In this document: positions 1-9,622 of the stretch, piece by piece
Layout of the letters: each line of letters begins with the position of its first letter
Position numbering within the stretch: the first letter of the stretch is position 1
NCBI RefSeq assembly: GCF_036346105.1
Contig: NZ_CP107811.1
Span: forward strand, 2,424,501 to 2,488,500
Origin: Streptomyces sp. NBC_00539
Lineage (GTDB): Bacteria > Actinomycetota > Actinomycetes > Streptomycetales > Streptomycetaceae
Reading direction: 5' to 3'
Length of the DNA: 64,000 nt
Made by a program: the position numbers and the translations under genes
The notes under the pieces: model-generated
Database searches by the model: none
Told to the model about the DNA's origin: nothing
What the model saw: only the letters and a program-made list of their open reading frames with translations

Positions 1-73
1 TGGAGGATGCGGAAGCAGTCTCCCCCAGCCTCCGCCGGAAGACGCCCCGTTGCTATGCCACGCCCCTGAGGGC

Positions 74-721
74 TCACGGGGCCACCTCGAGGTCGGGCAC
101 GACCTCCCGCAGCTGCTCGGCGGTCAGCGCCCCCTCGCGCAGCAGGACGGGAACCTTCCCCGTGACGTCGACGATGGAGGAGGGCTGGATGCCCGGGGTG
201 GGGCCGCCGTCCAGGTACACGGACACCGCGTCGCCCAGCATCGCGCGGGCCGCGTCGCAGTCCTCCGGCGCCGGGTGCCCGGTCAGGTTCGCCGAGGAGA
301 CGGCCATCGGGCCGACCTCGGTCAGCAGCTCGATCGCCACGGGGTGCAGCGGCATGCGTACGGCGACCGTCCCGCGGGTCTCGCCCAGGTCCCAGGCCAG
401 CGACGGCTGGTGCTTGGCGACGAGCGTCAGCGCGCCCGGCCAGAACGCGTCGACCAGCTCCCACGCCTGCTCGGAGAAGTCCGTGACCAGGCCGTGCAGG
501 GTGTTCGGCGAGCCGATGAGGACGGGGGTGGGCATGTTGCGGCCACGGCCCTTGGCGGCGAGGAGGTCACCGACCGCCTCGGGGCTGAAGGCGTCCGCGC
601 CGATCCCGTACAGGGTGTCGGTGGGCAGCACGACGAGCTCGCCGCGGCGCACGGCGGATGCGGCTTCACGCAGACCCGTCTTGCGGTCCGTAGCGTCGTT
701 GCAGTCGTATCGCCGGGCCAT
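74..721 (-). CDS. tsaC: L-threonylcarbamoyladenylate synthase (Sua5/YrdC/TsaC family)
   Basis: This 215-aa protein should make threonylcarbamoyl-AMP from threonine, bicarbonate and ATP, the first step of t6A37 modification of ANN-decoding tRNAs in the cytoplasm. The YrdC fold shows in the LPTDTLYGIG segment (residues 32-41), the K-x-R motif followed by PTPVLI (57-69), and an SSAN motif in the second half. The length fits a YrdC domain alone, without the extra C-terminal domain of long Sua5 proteins. The ATG is preceded by a GAGGAGG-like site. It is last in the visible prfA-prmC-tsaC run, 58 bp after prmC. The operon probably continues beyond base 1, where no start is visible. Confidence 0.93.
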   Translation of the reverse strand: MARRYDCNDATDRKTGLREAASAVRRGELVVLPTDTLYGIGADAFSPEAVGDLLAAKGRGRNMPTPVLIGSPNTLHGLVTDFSEQAWELVDAFWPGALTLVAKHQPSLAWDLGETRGTVAVRMPLHPVAIELLTEVGPMAVSSANLTGHPAPEDCDAARAMLGDAVSVYLDGGPTPGIQPSSIVDVTGKVPVLLREGALTAEQLREVVPDLEVAP

Positions 722-779
722 CAGCGGGCCTCCTCAAGCAGCGGGGTGGTGACGTCGTCCGGGAGCGGGGTCGCGCTGA

Positions 780-1625
780 TCACGGCATGGCCTTGCGGGC
801 GGTCGCGAAGCGCGGACGGTTGTTCAGGTCGGGGTGGTCGGCGGCATCGGCCCAGCCCCGTTCCTCGGCGAAGATCCACGGGACCTGGCCGCCCTGGGTG
901 TCGGCGTGCTCGATGACGACGATGCCGCCGGGCCGCAGCAGCCGGTGGGCGGTGCGCTCGATGCCCCGGATGGTGTCCAGGCCGTCCTCGCCGGAGAACA
1001 GCGCCATCTCGGGGTCGTGGTCACGGGCTTCGGGGGCGACGTACTCCCACTCCGTGAGCGGGATGTACGGCGGGTTGGAGATCACGAGGTCGACCTGGCC
1101 GTCCAGCTCGGGCAGCGCGCTGAGCGCGTCGCCCTGGTGGACGGTGACCCGTGAGCCCTCGGCGTTTTTACGGGTCCACCGCAGGGCTTCCTCGGACAGC
1201 TCTACCGCGTGGACGCGCGAGCGCGGCACCTCCTGCGCCATGGCCAGCGCGATGGCACCGGAGCCCGTGCAGAGGTCGACGATCAGCGGCTCGACCACGT
1301 CCATGGCCCGGACGGCGTGTATGGCCCAGTCCACGACCGACTCGGTCTCGGGCCGGGGCACGAAGACCCCGGGCCCCACCTGGAGCTCCAGGTAGCGGAA
1401 GAAGGCGCGCCCGGTGATGTGCTGGAGCGGCTCGCGCGCCTCGCGGCGGGCGACGGCCTCCCAGTAGCGGGCGTCGAAGTCCGCGTCCTTGACGTGGTGC
1501 AGTTCCCCCCGCTTGACGCCGTGCACGAAGGCCGCGAGCTCCTCCGCGTCGAAGCGCGGTGAGGGCACGCCGGCGGCGGCCAGCCGCTGGGTGGCCTGGG
1601 CCACCTCGGCAAGCAGCAAGTTCAC
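780..1625 (-). CDS. prmC: Peptide chain release factor N5-glutamine methyltransferase PrmC (HemK)
   Basis: This 281-aa enzyme methylates the glutamine of the GGQ motif in release factors using S-adenosylmethionine. The sequence shows the PRPETE signature at residues 90-95, the SAM-binding VDLCTGSGAIALA at 116-128, and the catalytic NPPYIP at 184-189, which binds the target glutamine. The start is GTG, preceded by a GGAGG site about 6 bases upstream. It lies 77 bp downstream of prfA, which encodes its substrate RF1, the usual bacterial arrangement. Confidence 0.95.
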   Translation of the reverse strand: MNLLLAEVAQATQRLAAAGVPSPRFDAEELAAFVHGVKRGELHHVKDADFDARYWEAVARREAREPLQHITGRAFFRYLELQVGPGVFVPRPETESVVDWAIHAVRAMDVVEPLIVDLCTGSGAIALAMAQEVPRSRVHAVELSEEALRWTRKNAEGSRVTVHQGDALSALPELDGQVDLVISNPPYIPLTEWEYVAPEARDHDPEMALFSGEDGLDTIRGIERTAHRLLRPGGIVVIEHADTQGGQVPWIFAEERGWADAADHPDLNNRPRFATARKAMP

Positions 1626-1702
1626 GCTGGTCCTCCGGGCTGCTGTCGTACGGGGGTGGAGCGGGGGGTCAGGCAGACGTCAGGGTCACGGGGTCGGACG
1701 GC

Positions 1703-2782
1703 TCAGTGCGCGGCGGCGAGCTTGGCGGCGGAGTCCGTGTCCACGCAGGCCTGGATGACCGCGTCGAGGTCCCCGTCGAGCACCTGGTCCAAGTTGTACG
1801 CCTTGAAGCCGGTCCGGTGGTCCGAGATCCGGTTTTCCGGGTAGTTGTACGTGCGGATCTTCTCGGAGCGGTCCACGGAGCGCACCTGGCTGCGGCGCAC
1901 GTCGGAGGCTTCCTGCTCGGCGGCTTCCTGGGCCGCGGCGAGCAGCCTGGACCGCAGGATACGCATCGCCTGCTCCTTGTTCTGGAGCTGGCTCTTCTCG
2001 TTCTGGCAGGAGGCGACCACACCGGTCGGGAGGTGCGTGATGCGCACGGCCGAGTCGGTGGTGTTGACGGACTGGCCGCCGGGGCCCGAGGAGCGGTACA
2101 CGTCGATGCGGAGGTCGTTCATGTTGATCTCGACCTCGACCTCCTCGGCCTCCGGGGTGACGAGCACGCCCGCGGCGGAGGTGTGGATGCGGCCCTGGGA
2201 CTCGGTGGCCGGAACCCGCTGGACGCGGTGCACGCCGCCCTCGTACTTGAGGCGGGCCCAGACGCCCTGGCCGGGCTCGGTGGCGCCGTTGCCGCCCTTG
2301 GTGCGGACGGAGACCTGGACGTCCTTGTAGCCGCCGAGTTCGGACTCGGTGGCGTCGATGATCTCGGTCTTCCAGCCCACGCGCTCGGCGTAGCGCAGGT
2401 ACATGCGCAGCAGGTCGCCCGCGAAGAGGGCGGACTCGTCGCCGCCCGCGCCGGCTTTGACCTCCAGGAGCACGTCCTTGTCGTCGCTGGGGTCGCGCGG
2501 GACGAGCAGCAGGCGGAGCTTCTCGGTGAGCTCTTCGCGCTGGGCGGCCAGTTCCTTGGCCTCGGCGGCGAAGTCGGGGTCGTCGGCCGCGAACTCCTTG
2601 GCCGTCTCGATGTCCTCGGCGGTCTGCTTCCAGGCGCGGAAGGTCGCCACGATCGGGGTCAGCTCCGCGTAGCGCTTGTTGAGCTTGCGCGCGTTGGCCT
2701 GATCCGAGTGGACCGAAGGGTCGGCGAGCTTCTTCTCAAGGTCGGCGTGCTCGCCGACCAGTTCCTCGACCGCCTCGAACAT
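1703..2782 (-). CDS. prfA: Peptide chain release factor 1 (RF1)
   Basis: This 359-aa class I release factor recognises UAA and UAG at the ribosomal A site and triggers peptidyl-tRNA hydrolysis. The codon-reading tripeptide PAT (P-x-T type, hence RF1 rather than RF2) is at residues 191-193. The catalytic GGQ is at 235-237 within [12 protein letters not shown]. The length is typical of the family. The start is ATG with an AGGAG site. Order is rpmE, prfA, prmC, tsaC on one strand. Confidence 0.97.
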   Translation of the reverse strand: MFEAVEELVGEHADLEKKLADPSVHSDQANARKLNKRYAELTPIVATFRAWKQTAEDIETAKEFAADDPDFAAEAKELAAQREELTEKLRLLLVPRDPSDDKDVLLEVKAGAGGDESALFAGDLLRMYLRYAERVGWKTEIIDATESELGGYKDVQVSVRTKGGNGATEPGQGVWARLKYEGGVHRVQRVPATESQGRIHTSAAGVLVTPEAEEVEVEINMNDLRIDVYRSSGPGGQSVNTTDSAVRITHLPTGVVASCQNEKSQLQNKEQAMRILRSRLLAAAQEAAEQEASDVRRSQVRSVDRSEKIRTYNYPENRISDHRTGFKAYNLDQVLDGDLDAVIQACVDTDSAAKLAAAH

Positions 2783-2826
2783 CGGGGGCTCCTGTGGTGA
2801 AAGTGAAAAAAGGGCTGCGGGACGAG

Positions 2827-2881
2827 AAAGGCGCCGGCCCGGCTGCCCGCGTGTGACGCGGTGCAGCCGGGGTCCGGCGCC
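2827..2881 (-). terminator. Stem-loop downstream of rpmE
   Basis: A GC-rich inverted repeat (arms 2830-2846 and 2863-2881, small bulge) lies just after the rpmE stop. On the minus strand it is followed by a short T-rich run (CTTTCTCG). It probably ends or attenuates rpmE transcription before prfA. Confidence 0.55.
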
Positions 2882-2890
2882 GGAGGCTCG

Positions 2891-3109
2891 CTACTTCGAG
2901 CCGGCAGCCTTGCCGAAGCGGGCCTCGAAGCGGGCCACACGGCCACCGGTGTCGAGGATCTTCTGCTTGCCCGTGTAGAACGGGTGGCACTCGGAGCAGA
3001 CCTCGGCACGGATGGTGCCCTCGGTCAGCGTGCTACGGGTGGTGAACGACGCGCCACAGGTGCAGCTGACCTGGGTCTCGACGTACTCGGGGTGAACATC
3101 GCGCTTCAA
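2891..3109 (-). CDS. rpmE: 50S ribosomal protein L31, zinc-binding (C+) form
   Basis: This 72-aa large-subunit ribosomal protein has the four cysteines of the zinc-binding form at C16, C18, C38 and C41, followed by the conserved HPFYTGKQK segment. Because it keeps the zinc ligands it is the zinc-replete isoform; zinc-free paralogues in streptomycetes are usually under Zur control elsewhere. The start is the rare codon TTG, preceded by AGGAG five bases upstream. A good housekeeping promoter lies about 80 bp upstream. Confidence 0.95.
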   Translation of the reverse strand: MKRDVHPEYVETQVSCTCGASFTTRSTLTEGTIRAEVCSECHPFYTGKQKILDTGGRVARFEARFGKAAGSK

Positions 3110-3185
3110 GGTGTCTCCTAGATTCGGGAGGGCGCCGGGTCGCAGGGGCCGAATTGCGCGCTGCGTGAACCGGGGCCGACAGACC

Positions 3186-3213
3186 AGTCTGCCAGGACCG
3201 GGCCGCCTGTCAA
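3186..3213 (-). promoter_or_regulatory. Likely HrdB-type promoter of rpmE
   Basis: On the minus strand a perfect -35 box TTGACA (bases 3213-3208) is followed after 16 nt by CAGACT (3191-3186), close to the streptomycete -10 consensus TAGRRT. Transcription would begin around 3179, leaving a leader of about 70 nt before the TTG start of rpmE. Confidence 0.6.
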
Positions 3214-3312
3214 AATTCTGAGGACACCCTCCTCAACGGGGAGGGGTGGGCATCTATTCCACTGGGCCGGGAAACCCCTGTGACCAGGCTTTCGAGGTGT
3301 GCGGCGGGCCGG

Positions 3313-4419
3313 TCACGGCTGCTGGACGATGCCCCCGGCGGTGCCCTTGTCCCCCATGGAGTTCGCCGTCGCCTCGGCCGGGACCGGCTGGTCCGCGAGC
3401 AGGGCGTCCCAGACCATCTTGGACTCCTTGGCGAGCGGGGCGACGCGGTCGGGGTCGCGGGCGTCCGCCGTCACCGGCATGGTGATCATCTGGAGGTTCT
3501 GGGCGTCGATGCCGCGCAGGCTCTCGGCGAAGCCGAGCAGCGACTTCACGTCACCGAGCTGCTTGTCGGTGGTGAGCGCCTTGGTGCCGGTGTCGGCGAG
3601 GTCGAGCAGCCGCTTGGGGTTGTCGAAGACGCCGATGCCCTTGACCTGCTTGATCAGGGCCTTCATGAAGGCCTGCTGGAGCTGTATTCGGCCGAGGTCG
3701 CTGCCGTCGCCGACGCTCTTGCGGGTACGGACGAGGCCGAGGGCCTGTTCGCCATTGAGCTTGTTCGGGCCCGCCGGCAGGTCGAGGTGGCTGGAGCCGT
3801 CCTTGATCGGCTTGGTGGTGGTGATCTGGACGCCGCCGAGGTTGTCGATGATCTTCTTGAAGCCCGTGAAGTCGACCTCGATGTAGTGGTCCATGCGGAT
3901 CCCCGACATCTTCTCGACGGTCTTGACCGCGCAGGCGGCCCCGCCGATGGTGAACGACTCGTTGAACTGGGAGCGCGAGCTGCCGCGGTCCGTCTTCCCG
4001 TTCGCCGTCTGGCAGGCGGGGCGGTTGACCATGGTGTCGCGCGGTATCGATATGACGCTGGCCTTGTGGTGGCCCTCGTAGAGGTGGACGATCATCGCCG
4101 TGTCGGAGCGGGCGGACCCGCCGTCGTCCTGGCCGTACTCGCTGTTCGCCCCGCCGCGGGAGTCCGAGCCGAGGACGAGGATGTCCATCGAGCCGTTGTC
4201 CACGTTCTGCGGGCGGTCCTTGCCGAGCGCCGCGTCGATGTCGACCGTTTTCAGGTTGCCGTTGAACTTGAAGTAGAAGTAGCCCACGCCCGCGCCGCCC
4301 AGCACCACCACGCCGGCGGCCGTCCACGCGACGACTCTGAGGCCCTTGCGGCGCTTGGGCGCCTTCCGTCGGCGCCGGGCGCCCGCGGCCCGGCGGCCGG
4401 CCCTCGTGTCCTCGCTCAT
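3313..4419 (-). CDS. LytR-CpsA-Psr (LCP) family cell-wall glycopolymer ligase
   Basis: This 368-aa membrane protein belongs to the family that transfers teichoic-acid-like or other glycopolymers from polyprenyl phosphate carriers to peptidoglycan. A basic cytoplasmic tail (residues 1-26) is followed by one membrane helix (about 27-50) and an extracellular LCP domain. LCP motifs include LGSDSR (83-88), RSDTAMI (104-110), SIPRDT (124-129) and a later R-TRK...GRIQLQQ stretch, matching the arginines that bind the pyrophosphate head group. There is no C-terminal LytR_C domain. It is monocistronic between rpmE and rho. Confidence 0.9.
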   Translation of the reverse strand: MSEDTRAGRRAAGARRRRKAPKRRKGLRVVAWTAAGVVVLGGAGVGYFYFKFNGNLKTVDIDAALGKDRPQNVDNGSMDILVLGSDSRGGANSEYGQDDGGSARSDTAMIVHLYEGHHKASVISIPRDTMVNRPACQTANGKTDRGSSRSQFNESFTIGGAACAVKTVEKMSGIRMDHYIEVDFTGFKKIIDNLGGVQITTTKPIKDGSSHLDLPAGPNKLNGEQALGLVRTRKSVGDGSDLGRIQLQQAFMKALIKQVKGIGVFDNPKRLLDLADTGTKALTTDKQLGDVKSLLGFAESLRGIDAQNLQMITMPVTADARDPDRVAPLAKESKMVWDALLADQPVPAEATANSMGDKGTAGGIVQQP

Positions 4420-4749
4420 GCTCTCCTCGGTCCCCGGCCCGCTCCCGCGGCCCGTTCGGCCTGTCTGCGACCTCCGCTGGTCTCTGACACAGACGGAGGA
4501 ACGTCTTCCAGGGTTCCACGGCCCCGGGGCGGCGACGTACGACGGCCCTCGGACCGCCGTCGCCGGGGCCGACGCGCTGTGACGACGCGCCTACCCACGC
4601 GGGCCTGAACCGGGACGAAAGCGACGGGGTACCTGCCCGTCGGCGGGTCGCGGCTGTGGCGAAGGTCGCAGGCCCGGCCGCAAAAGGGGACCGCCCCCGT
4701 CGCGGCTGCGACGGGGGCGGTTCCGTGGGACGTCCGGCTACGGCGACGG
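4420..4749. other. Intergenic region between rho and the LCP gene
   Basis: This 330-bp stretch holds the rho terminator at 4690-4721 and presumably the LCP gene promoter close to 4420-4560. I see no credible coding sequence on either strand and no clear -35/-10 pair. Confidence 0.6.
4690..4721 (-). terminator. Rho-independent terminator of the rho gene
   Basis: A perfect 14-bp GC-rich stem (arms 4690-4703 and 4708-4721) with a 4-nt loop is followed on the minus strand by CCCCTTTTG. It sits just after the rho stop codon, so the rho gene is itself ended by an intrinsic terminator. Confidence 0.8.
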
Positions 4750-6870
4750 TCAGTCGTCGTTCTTGCCCGCCGGGGTCGTCTTGGCGATCTGCATCAGGAA
4801 CTCGGCGTTCGACTTCGTCTGCTTCATCTTGTCGAGGAGCAGCTCGATCGCCTGCTGCGAGTCGAGCGCGTGCAGCACCCGGCGCAGCTTCCACACGATG
4901 GCGAGCTCTTCCGCGTTGAGGAGGATCTCCTCCTTGCGCGTACCCGACGGGTCGACGTCGACGGCCGGGAAGATGCGCTTGTCGGCGAGCTTGCGGTCGA
5001 GCTTGAGCTCCATGTTGCCGGTGCCCTTGAACTCCTCGAAGATCACCTCGTCCATGCGCGAGCCGGTGTCGACCAGCGCGGTGGCCAGGATGGTCAGCGA
5101 GCCGCCGTCCTCGATGTTGCGCGCGGCACCGAAGAAGCGCTTCGGCGGGTAGAGCGCGGTCGAGTCGACACCACCGGACAGGATGCGGCCGGAGGCGGGG
5201 GCGGCGAGGTTGTACGCGCGGCCCAGACGGGTGATGGAGTCCAGCAGGACGACCACGTCGTGACCCAGCTCCACGAGACGCTTGGCGCGCTCGATGGCCA
5301 GCTCGGCGACGGTGGTGTGGTCCTCGGCCGGACGGTCGAAGGTCGAGGAGATGACCTCGCCCTTGACCGACCGCTGCATGTCGGTGACCTCTTCCGGACG
5401 CTCGTCGACCAGGACGACCATCAGGTGGCACTCGGGGTTGTTGGTGGTGATCGCGTTGGCGATCGCCTGCATGATCATGGTCTTGCCGGTCTTCGGCGGG
5501 GCCACGATCAGGCCTCGCTGGCCCTTGCCGATCGGCGACACGAGGTCGATGATGCGGGTCGTCAGCACGCCCGGGTCGGTCTCCAGACGGAGCCGGTCCT
5601 GCGGGTAGAGCGGGGTCAGCTTCTGGAACTCCGGGCGGCCGCGGCCGGATTCGGGCGCCATGCCGTTCACCGAGTCCAGACGCACGAGGGCGTTGAACTT
5701 CTCGCGGCGCTCGCCGTCCTTGGGCTGGCGCACGGCACCGGTGGTGTGGTCGCCCTTGCGCAGCCCCGCCTTGCGGACCTGGGCGAGGGAGACGTACACG
5801 TCGTTCGGGCCGGGCAGGTAGCCGGAGGTCCGGATGAACGCGTAGTTGTCGAGGATGTCGAGGATGCCCGCGACGGGGATCAGGACGTCGTCGTCGGCGA
5901 CCTGCGGCTCGCTCGGCGCGAACTCGTCGCGGCCACGACGGCCACGGCGGTCGCGGTAGCGTCCGCGACGGCCGCGACGGCCGTCCTCGGAGTCGAAGTC
6001 GTCCTGGGGGCCGTTGTCCTGACGGTCCTGACGCCCCTGGCCGCGGCCGCCCTGCTGCTGACGGTCGCCGCGGTCCTGACGGTCCTGACGGCTGCCGCCC
6101 TGACCACCCTGGCCCTGGCCGCCCTGAGCCTGGCCCTGGCCCTGCTGGGCCTGGCCGCCCTGGCCCTGGCCGGTCTGGTCGTCGGTCTTGGCGCCACGGT
6201 CGCGGCGGTCGCGCTGGCGCTCGCCGCGCTCGCCCCGGTCGCGGTCGCGGCGGTCCCGGCGGCCGCGGCCCTCGCCGGCCTCCTGGAGCTGCGTCTGACC
6301 CTGGCCCTGGCCCTGCGCGGAGACGGCGGTCGCGGCCTCCACCTTGACGTCGCTCTGCGTCGCGGGGGCGGTCTCGGTCTTCTGCTCGACCTGTACGGCG
6401 ACGGGCGCCGTGGACTCCGGGCTGCCGGAGGGGGCGGTGGCCCGACGGCGGCGGCGCTCGCCCACCGGGGCGTCGTCGCTGGCCGGCTGGCCGGGGATCT
6501 CAATCTGGGCCTGCGTGGCAGGCTTCTCGGCGGGCGCCTCGGCGGCGGCCTCGCCCGTGCGGGCCTTGCTGGTGGCGCGGCGCTTCGGCTTGGCCTCGGC
6601 GGTGTCCGCGGCGGAGGCGGCGGCCTTGGGGGCGCCTGCGCCCGCCTGCGCCTCCTTGATGACCTCGATCAGCTGGCTCTTGCGCATGCGCGCGGTGCCC
6701 CTGATGCCGAGGCCCGACGCGACCTGCTGGAGCTCGGCCAGGACCATGCCGTCAAGGCCGGTGCCGGAGCGGCGCCGCCGGCCGGCAGTGGCAGCCGCGG
6801 CGCCCGCGGCGGGGGCACTGGTGTCGACGTTGGTGTCGGCAGCGCCCATCAGATCGGTGGTGTCGCTCAC
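4750..6870 (-). CDS. rho: Transcription termination factor Rho, long actinobacterial form
   Basis: This 706-aa hexameric RNA helicase ends transcription at rut sites. The N-terminal Rho-N helical region (about 30-80: [26 protein letters not shown]) is followed by an insertion of about 240 residues rich in Gly, Gln, Arg and Asp, with RGG-like and DRQD repeats. The cold-shock-like primary RNA site and the ATPase core follow, with the APPKTGKT P-loop and [10 protein letters not shown]. The core is complete. The insertion is typical of actinobacterial Rho and probably disordered and RNA-binding. The start is GTG with an AAGGA site. Confidence 0.96.
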   Translation of the reverse strand: MSDTTDLMGAADTNVDTSAPAAGAAAATAGRRRRSGTGLDGMVLAELQQVASGLGIRGTARMRKSQLIEVIKEAQAGAGAPKAAASAADTAEAKPKRRATSKARTGEAAAEAPAEKPATQAQIEIPGQPASDDAPVGERRRRRATAPSGSPESTAPVAVQVEQKTETAPATQSDVKVEAATAVSAQGQGQGQTQLQEAGEGRGRRDRRDRDRGERGERQRDRRDRGAKTDDQTGQGQGGQAQQGQGQAQGGQGQGGQGGSRQDRQDRGDRQQQGGRGQGRQDRQDNGPQDDFDSEDGRRGRRGRYRDRRGRRGRDEFAPSEPQVADDDVLIPVAGILDILDNYAFIRTSGYLPGPNDVYVSLAQVRKAGLRKGDHTTGAVRQPKDGERREKFNALVRLDSVNGMAPESGRGRPEFQKLTPLYPQDRLRLETDPGVLTTRIIDLVSPIGKGQRGLIVAPPKTGKTMIMQAIANAITTNNPECHLMVVLVDERPEEVTDMQRSVKGEVISSTFDRPAEDHTTVAELAIERAKRLVELGHDVVVLLDSITRLGRAYNLAAPASGRILSGGVDSTALYPPKRFFGAARNIEDGGSLTILATALVDTGSRMDEVIFEEFKGTGNMELKLDRKLADKRIFPAVDVDPSGTRKEEILLNAEELAIVWKLRRVLHALDSQQAIELLLDKMKQTKSNAEFLMQIAKTTPAGKNDD

Positions 6871-7311
6871 GAAGGGTCCTTCCCTGGAGCGGACGTCGGC
6901 CTGTCTGGCTCGGCGACCGGTTGTGCTGTCCGACGACGTTCCATTACCTGATGGGTCATGGACCGCAGCCGGGGCGGTGGTCCGCCGGTAGAGATACGGC
7001 GGAGAGAAAACGTGCGTGCTTGTTCCGGCGAGAAGCCCCCGAGCTGGAAGCGTGGGAATGTCACGCCGATTCCGGAGCGTGCTCGAAACTGCTGGAAGCG
7101 ATCAGAGCAGTCGGGGAGGCTCCCGGAAGAAATGTGGTCCCGAATGGGGACACTGAGCACCGAGCCATGGCGGCTTCGGATGCGCACTTGAGATTAACAC
7201 TACCGGATCCAACAGACATTCCCCCTCTCAATCACCGGCAATCACGCCCTTCCGCGCGGTCGGCCTGCCCAGCCGCCGCACCGGCCCCCTGGCCGGCCGG
7301 GCCCCGTGGGC
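6871..7311. other. Long intergenic region upstream of rho
   Basis: This 441-bp stretch separates thrB from rho. It has a less GC-rich centre (about 6990-7210) than its flanks and no credible ORF. It probably contains the rho promoter and a long 5' leader; TAGTGT on the minus strand near 7200 resembles a -10 box but lacks a well-spaced -35. Long Rho leaders elsewhere carry autoregulatory sites, but I cannot show one here. Confidence 0.5.
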
Positions 7312-8238
7312 CTAGCCGCCCTGGGTGCCCAGCGGAAGAACGCTCGCCCCCGGGACGTCGAGGGCCAGCCGATTGGCCGCCCACCCCTCGCCCGCGAGCT
7401 GCGCGACCTTGTCGGCCGCACCGTTGTCGACCAGCGCGAGGACCGTGGGGCCCGCGCCGGAGATGACCGCGGGGATACCGTCCGCCCGCAGCCGGGCCAC
7501 GAGAGCCACGCTCTCGGGCATCGCCGGGGACCTGTACTCCTGGTGGAGCCGGTCCTCGGTGGCGGGCAGCAGCAACTCGGGACGCCTGGTCAGGGCTTCG
7601 ACGAGCAGGGCCGCGCGACCCGCGTTGACGGCCGCGTCCACGTGCGGAACGGTGCGCGGCAGCAGGCCGCGCGCCGTTTCCGTGAGGACCGGCTTGGAAG
7701 GTACGAAGACCACCGGAACGATGGAATCGGCCGGGTCCATCCGGATCGCCTTGGCGCTGCCGCCGTCCATCCAGGCGAGGGTGAAGCCGCCGAGCAGGCA
7801 GGCGGCGACGTTGTCGGGATGGCCCTCGATCTCGGTGGCGAGTTCCAGCAGCGCCGCGTCGTCGAGCCGGGCCTCCGCGCCTATGGTCACGGCGCGGGCG
7901 GCGACGATGCCCGCGCAGATCGCCGCGGAGGACGAACCGAGCCCGCGGCCGTGCGGGATGCGGTTGGCGCACACGACCTCCAGGCCGCGCGGCTGCCCGC
8001 CCAGCAGGTCGAAAGCGGTGCGCATGGAGCGTACGAGGAGGTGGCTCTCGTCGCGCGGGAGGTTGTCGGCGCCCTCACCGGCGATGTCGATGTTCAGGCC
8101 GGAGTCGGCGACGCGGACGACCACGTCGTCGTAGAGCCCCAGGGCCAGGCCGAGGGCGTCGAAGCCGGGGCCGAGGTTGGCACTGCTGGCGGGGACGCGC
8201 ACTCGTACGGCGGCGGCGCGGAACGCTGGACCTGCCAT
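7312..8238 (-). CDS. thrB: Homoserine kinase
   Basis: This 308-aa GHMP-superfamily kinase phosphorylates L-homoserine with ATP, the penultimate step of threonine synthesis. The N-terminal VRVPASSANLGPGFDALG and the glycine/serine-rich ATP loop PHGRGLGSSSAA identify the family. A longer reading frame opens at 8322, but the ATG at 8238 has an AAGGAG site 12 bases upstream and puts the family N-terminus (MAGPAFRAAAVRVRVPA) at the expected place. It lies 307 bp after thrC, so it may have its own promoter. Confidence 0.94.
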   Translation of the reverse strand: MAGPAFRAAAVRVRVPASSANLGPGFDALGLALGLYDDVVVRVADSGLNIDIAGEGADNLPRDESHLLVRSMRTAFDLLGGQPRGLEVVCANRIPHGRGLGSSSAAICAGIVAARAVTIGAEARLDDAALLELATEIEGHPDNVAACLLGGFTLAWMDGGSAKAIRMDPADSIVPVVFVPSKPVLTETARGLLPRTVPHVDAAVNAGRAALLVEALTRRPELLLPATEDRLHQEYRSPAMPESVALVARLRADGIPAVISGAGPTVLALVDNGAADKVAQLAGEGWAANRLALDVPGASVLPLGTQGG

Positions 8239-8545
8239 CGGTCGATGACACTCCTTGTGACTGTGCGAGATCTGGTGCTGAGCGGGATCTTCGCTGCGAA
8301 TGTACTGGAGAACGTACGACACCCGAAGGCCCTCGGGGCAGCACCGCGGTCATATGCGCGGTGGCGGATGTAAGTACAGCCTATCGAAGGAAGGTTCTCT
8401 CGCGACATAGGGCGCACAGGAGGCGCACGATGCGTGTCGCGGGTCTTCCGCCGGCTTCGGTTGCCGTACGGACCGGGGCGCCGGATCCCGGGGGTTCCCG
8501 GAATCCGGCGACGCGGCGTGGAGCCCGCGCGGGGCGGGCTCCGGG
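8239..8545. other. Gap between thrC and thrB
   Basis: This 307-bp gap contains two stem-loops just past the thrC stop (8520-8542, 9-bp stem; 8479-8510, 14-bp stem with one mismatch). A minus-strand TAGGCT near 8380 could be a -10 element for thrB, without a convincing -35. No coding sequence is evident. Confidence 0.5.
8479..8542 (-). terminator. Tandem stem-loops after thrC
   Basis: Two consecutive GC-rich inverted repeats follow the thrC stop: arms 8534-8542/8520-8528, and 8497-8510/8479-8492 with one mismatched pair. Neither has a T-run. U-less hairpins are common terminators in streptomycetes; readthrough into thrB is possible. Confidence 0.5.
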
Positions 8546-9616
8546 TCAGACCAGGCCGAGCCGGACGGCCGCGGCCTCGGCGTCCACCGGGACGGTGACC
8601 GGCTGCGGGGCCCCGGCGACCGCCCAGTCGGGGTCCTTGAGGCCGTTGCCGGTGACGGTGCACACGATCTTCTGGCCGGGGTCGACCAGTCCGGCCTCGG
8701 CGGCCTTGAGCAGACCGGCCACCGACGCGGCGGAGGCGGGCTCCACGAAGACGCCCTCCTGTGCGGCCAACAGGCGGTAGGCGGCCAGGATCTGGCGGTC
8801 CGTCACCTCGTCGATGAAACCGCCGGACTCCTCGCGGGCCGCGAGGGCGTACTCCCAGGAGGCCGGGTTGCCGATGCGGATCGCCGTCGCGATGGTGTGC
8901 GGCTCCTTGACGACCTCGCCGCGCACGATGGGCGCGGAACCGGAGGCCTGGAAACCCCACACGCGGGGCGTACGGGAGGCCAGGCCGTCGGCCTTGTACT
9001 CCTTGAAGCCCTTCCAGTACGCGGTGATGTTGCCCGCGTTGCCGACCGGCAGCACGTGGATGTCGGGGGCGTCGCCCAGCGCGTCGACGATCTCGAACGC
9101 GGCCGTCTTCTGGCCCTCGATACGGACCGGGTTGACGGAATTGACCAGCGCCACCGGGTAGTTGTCCGAGAGCGCGCGGGCCAGGTTCAGGCAGTCGTCG
9201 AAGTTGCCGTCCACCTGGAGGATCTTGGCACCGTGCACCAGCGCCTGGCCCATCTTGCCGAGCGCGATCTTGCCGCGGGGCACGAGGACCGCCGAGACCA
9301 TCCCGGCGCGCACCGCGTACGCGGCGGCGGACGCCGAGGTGTTGCCCGTGGAGGCGCAGATGACCGCCTTGGCGCCCTCCTCCTTGGCCCGGGTGATCGC
9401 CATCGTCATGCCGCGGTCCTTGAAGGACCCGGTGGGGTTCGCGCCCTCGACCTTGAGGTGCACCTCACAGCCGGTGCGCTCCGAGAGCACCTGGGCCGGT
9501 ACGAGGGGAGTGCCGCCCTCGCGGAGCGTGACCACGGGCGTCGCGTCCGTCACCGGCAGGCGGTCCCGGTACTCCTCGATGATGCCGCGCCACTGGTGGG
9601 TGCGATTGCTGGTCAT
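8546..9616 (-). CDS. thrC: Threonine synthase
   Basis: This 356-aa PLP enzyme converts O-phosphohomoserine to threonine and phosphate. The PLP-binding lysine is K66 in [11 protein letters not shown]. Glycine-rich phosphate-binding segments such as [10 protein letters not shown] and [13 protein letters not shown] are present. The length matches the short bacterial class. It begins six bases after hom, implying tight co-transcription. Confidence 0.95.
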   Translation of the reverse strand: MTSNRTHQWRGIIEEYRDRLPVTDATPVVTLREGGTPLVPAQVLSERTGCEVHLKVEGANPTGSFKDRGMTMAITRAKEEGAKAVICASTGNTSASAAAYAVRAGMVSAVLVPRGKIALGKMGQALVHGAKILQVDGNFDDCLNLARALSDNYPVALVNSVNPVRIEGQKTAAFEIVDALGDAPDIHVLPVGNAGNITAYWKGFKEYKADGLASRTPRVWGFQASGSAPIVRGEVVKEPHTIATAIRIGNPASWEYALAAREESGGFIDEVTDRQILAAYRLLAAQEGVFVEPASAASVAGLLKAAEAGLVDPGQKIVCTVTGNGLKDPDWAVAGAPQPVTVPVDAEAAAVRLGLV

Positions 9617-9622
9617 GGGTCC

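Noticed and set aside
4870-6951. 693-aa plus-strand frame opposite rho
   Set aside because: It is a shadow of rho. The composition (Leu/Ala/Gly-rich without motifs) follows from the GC-rich complementary strand.
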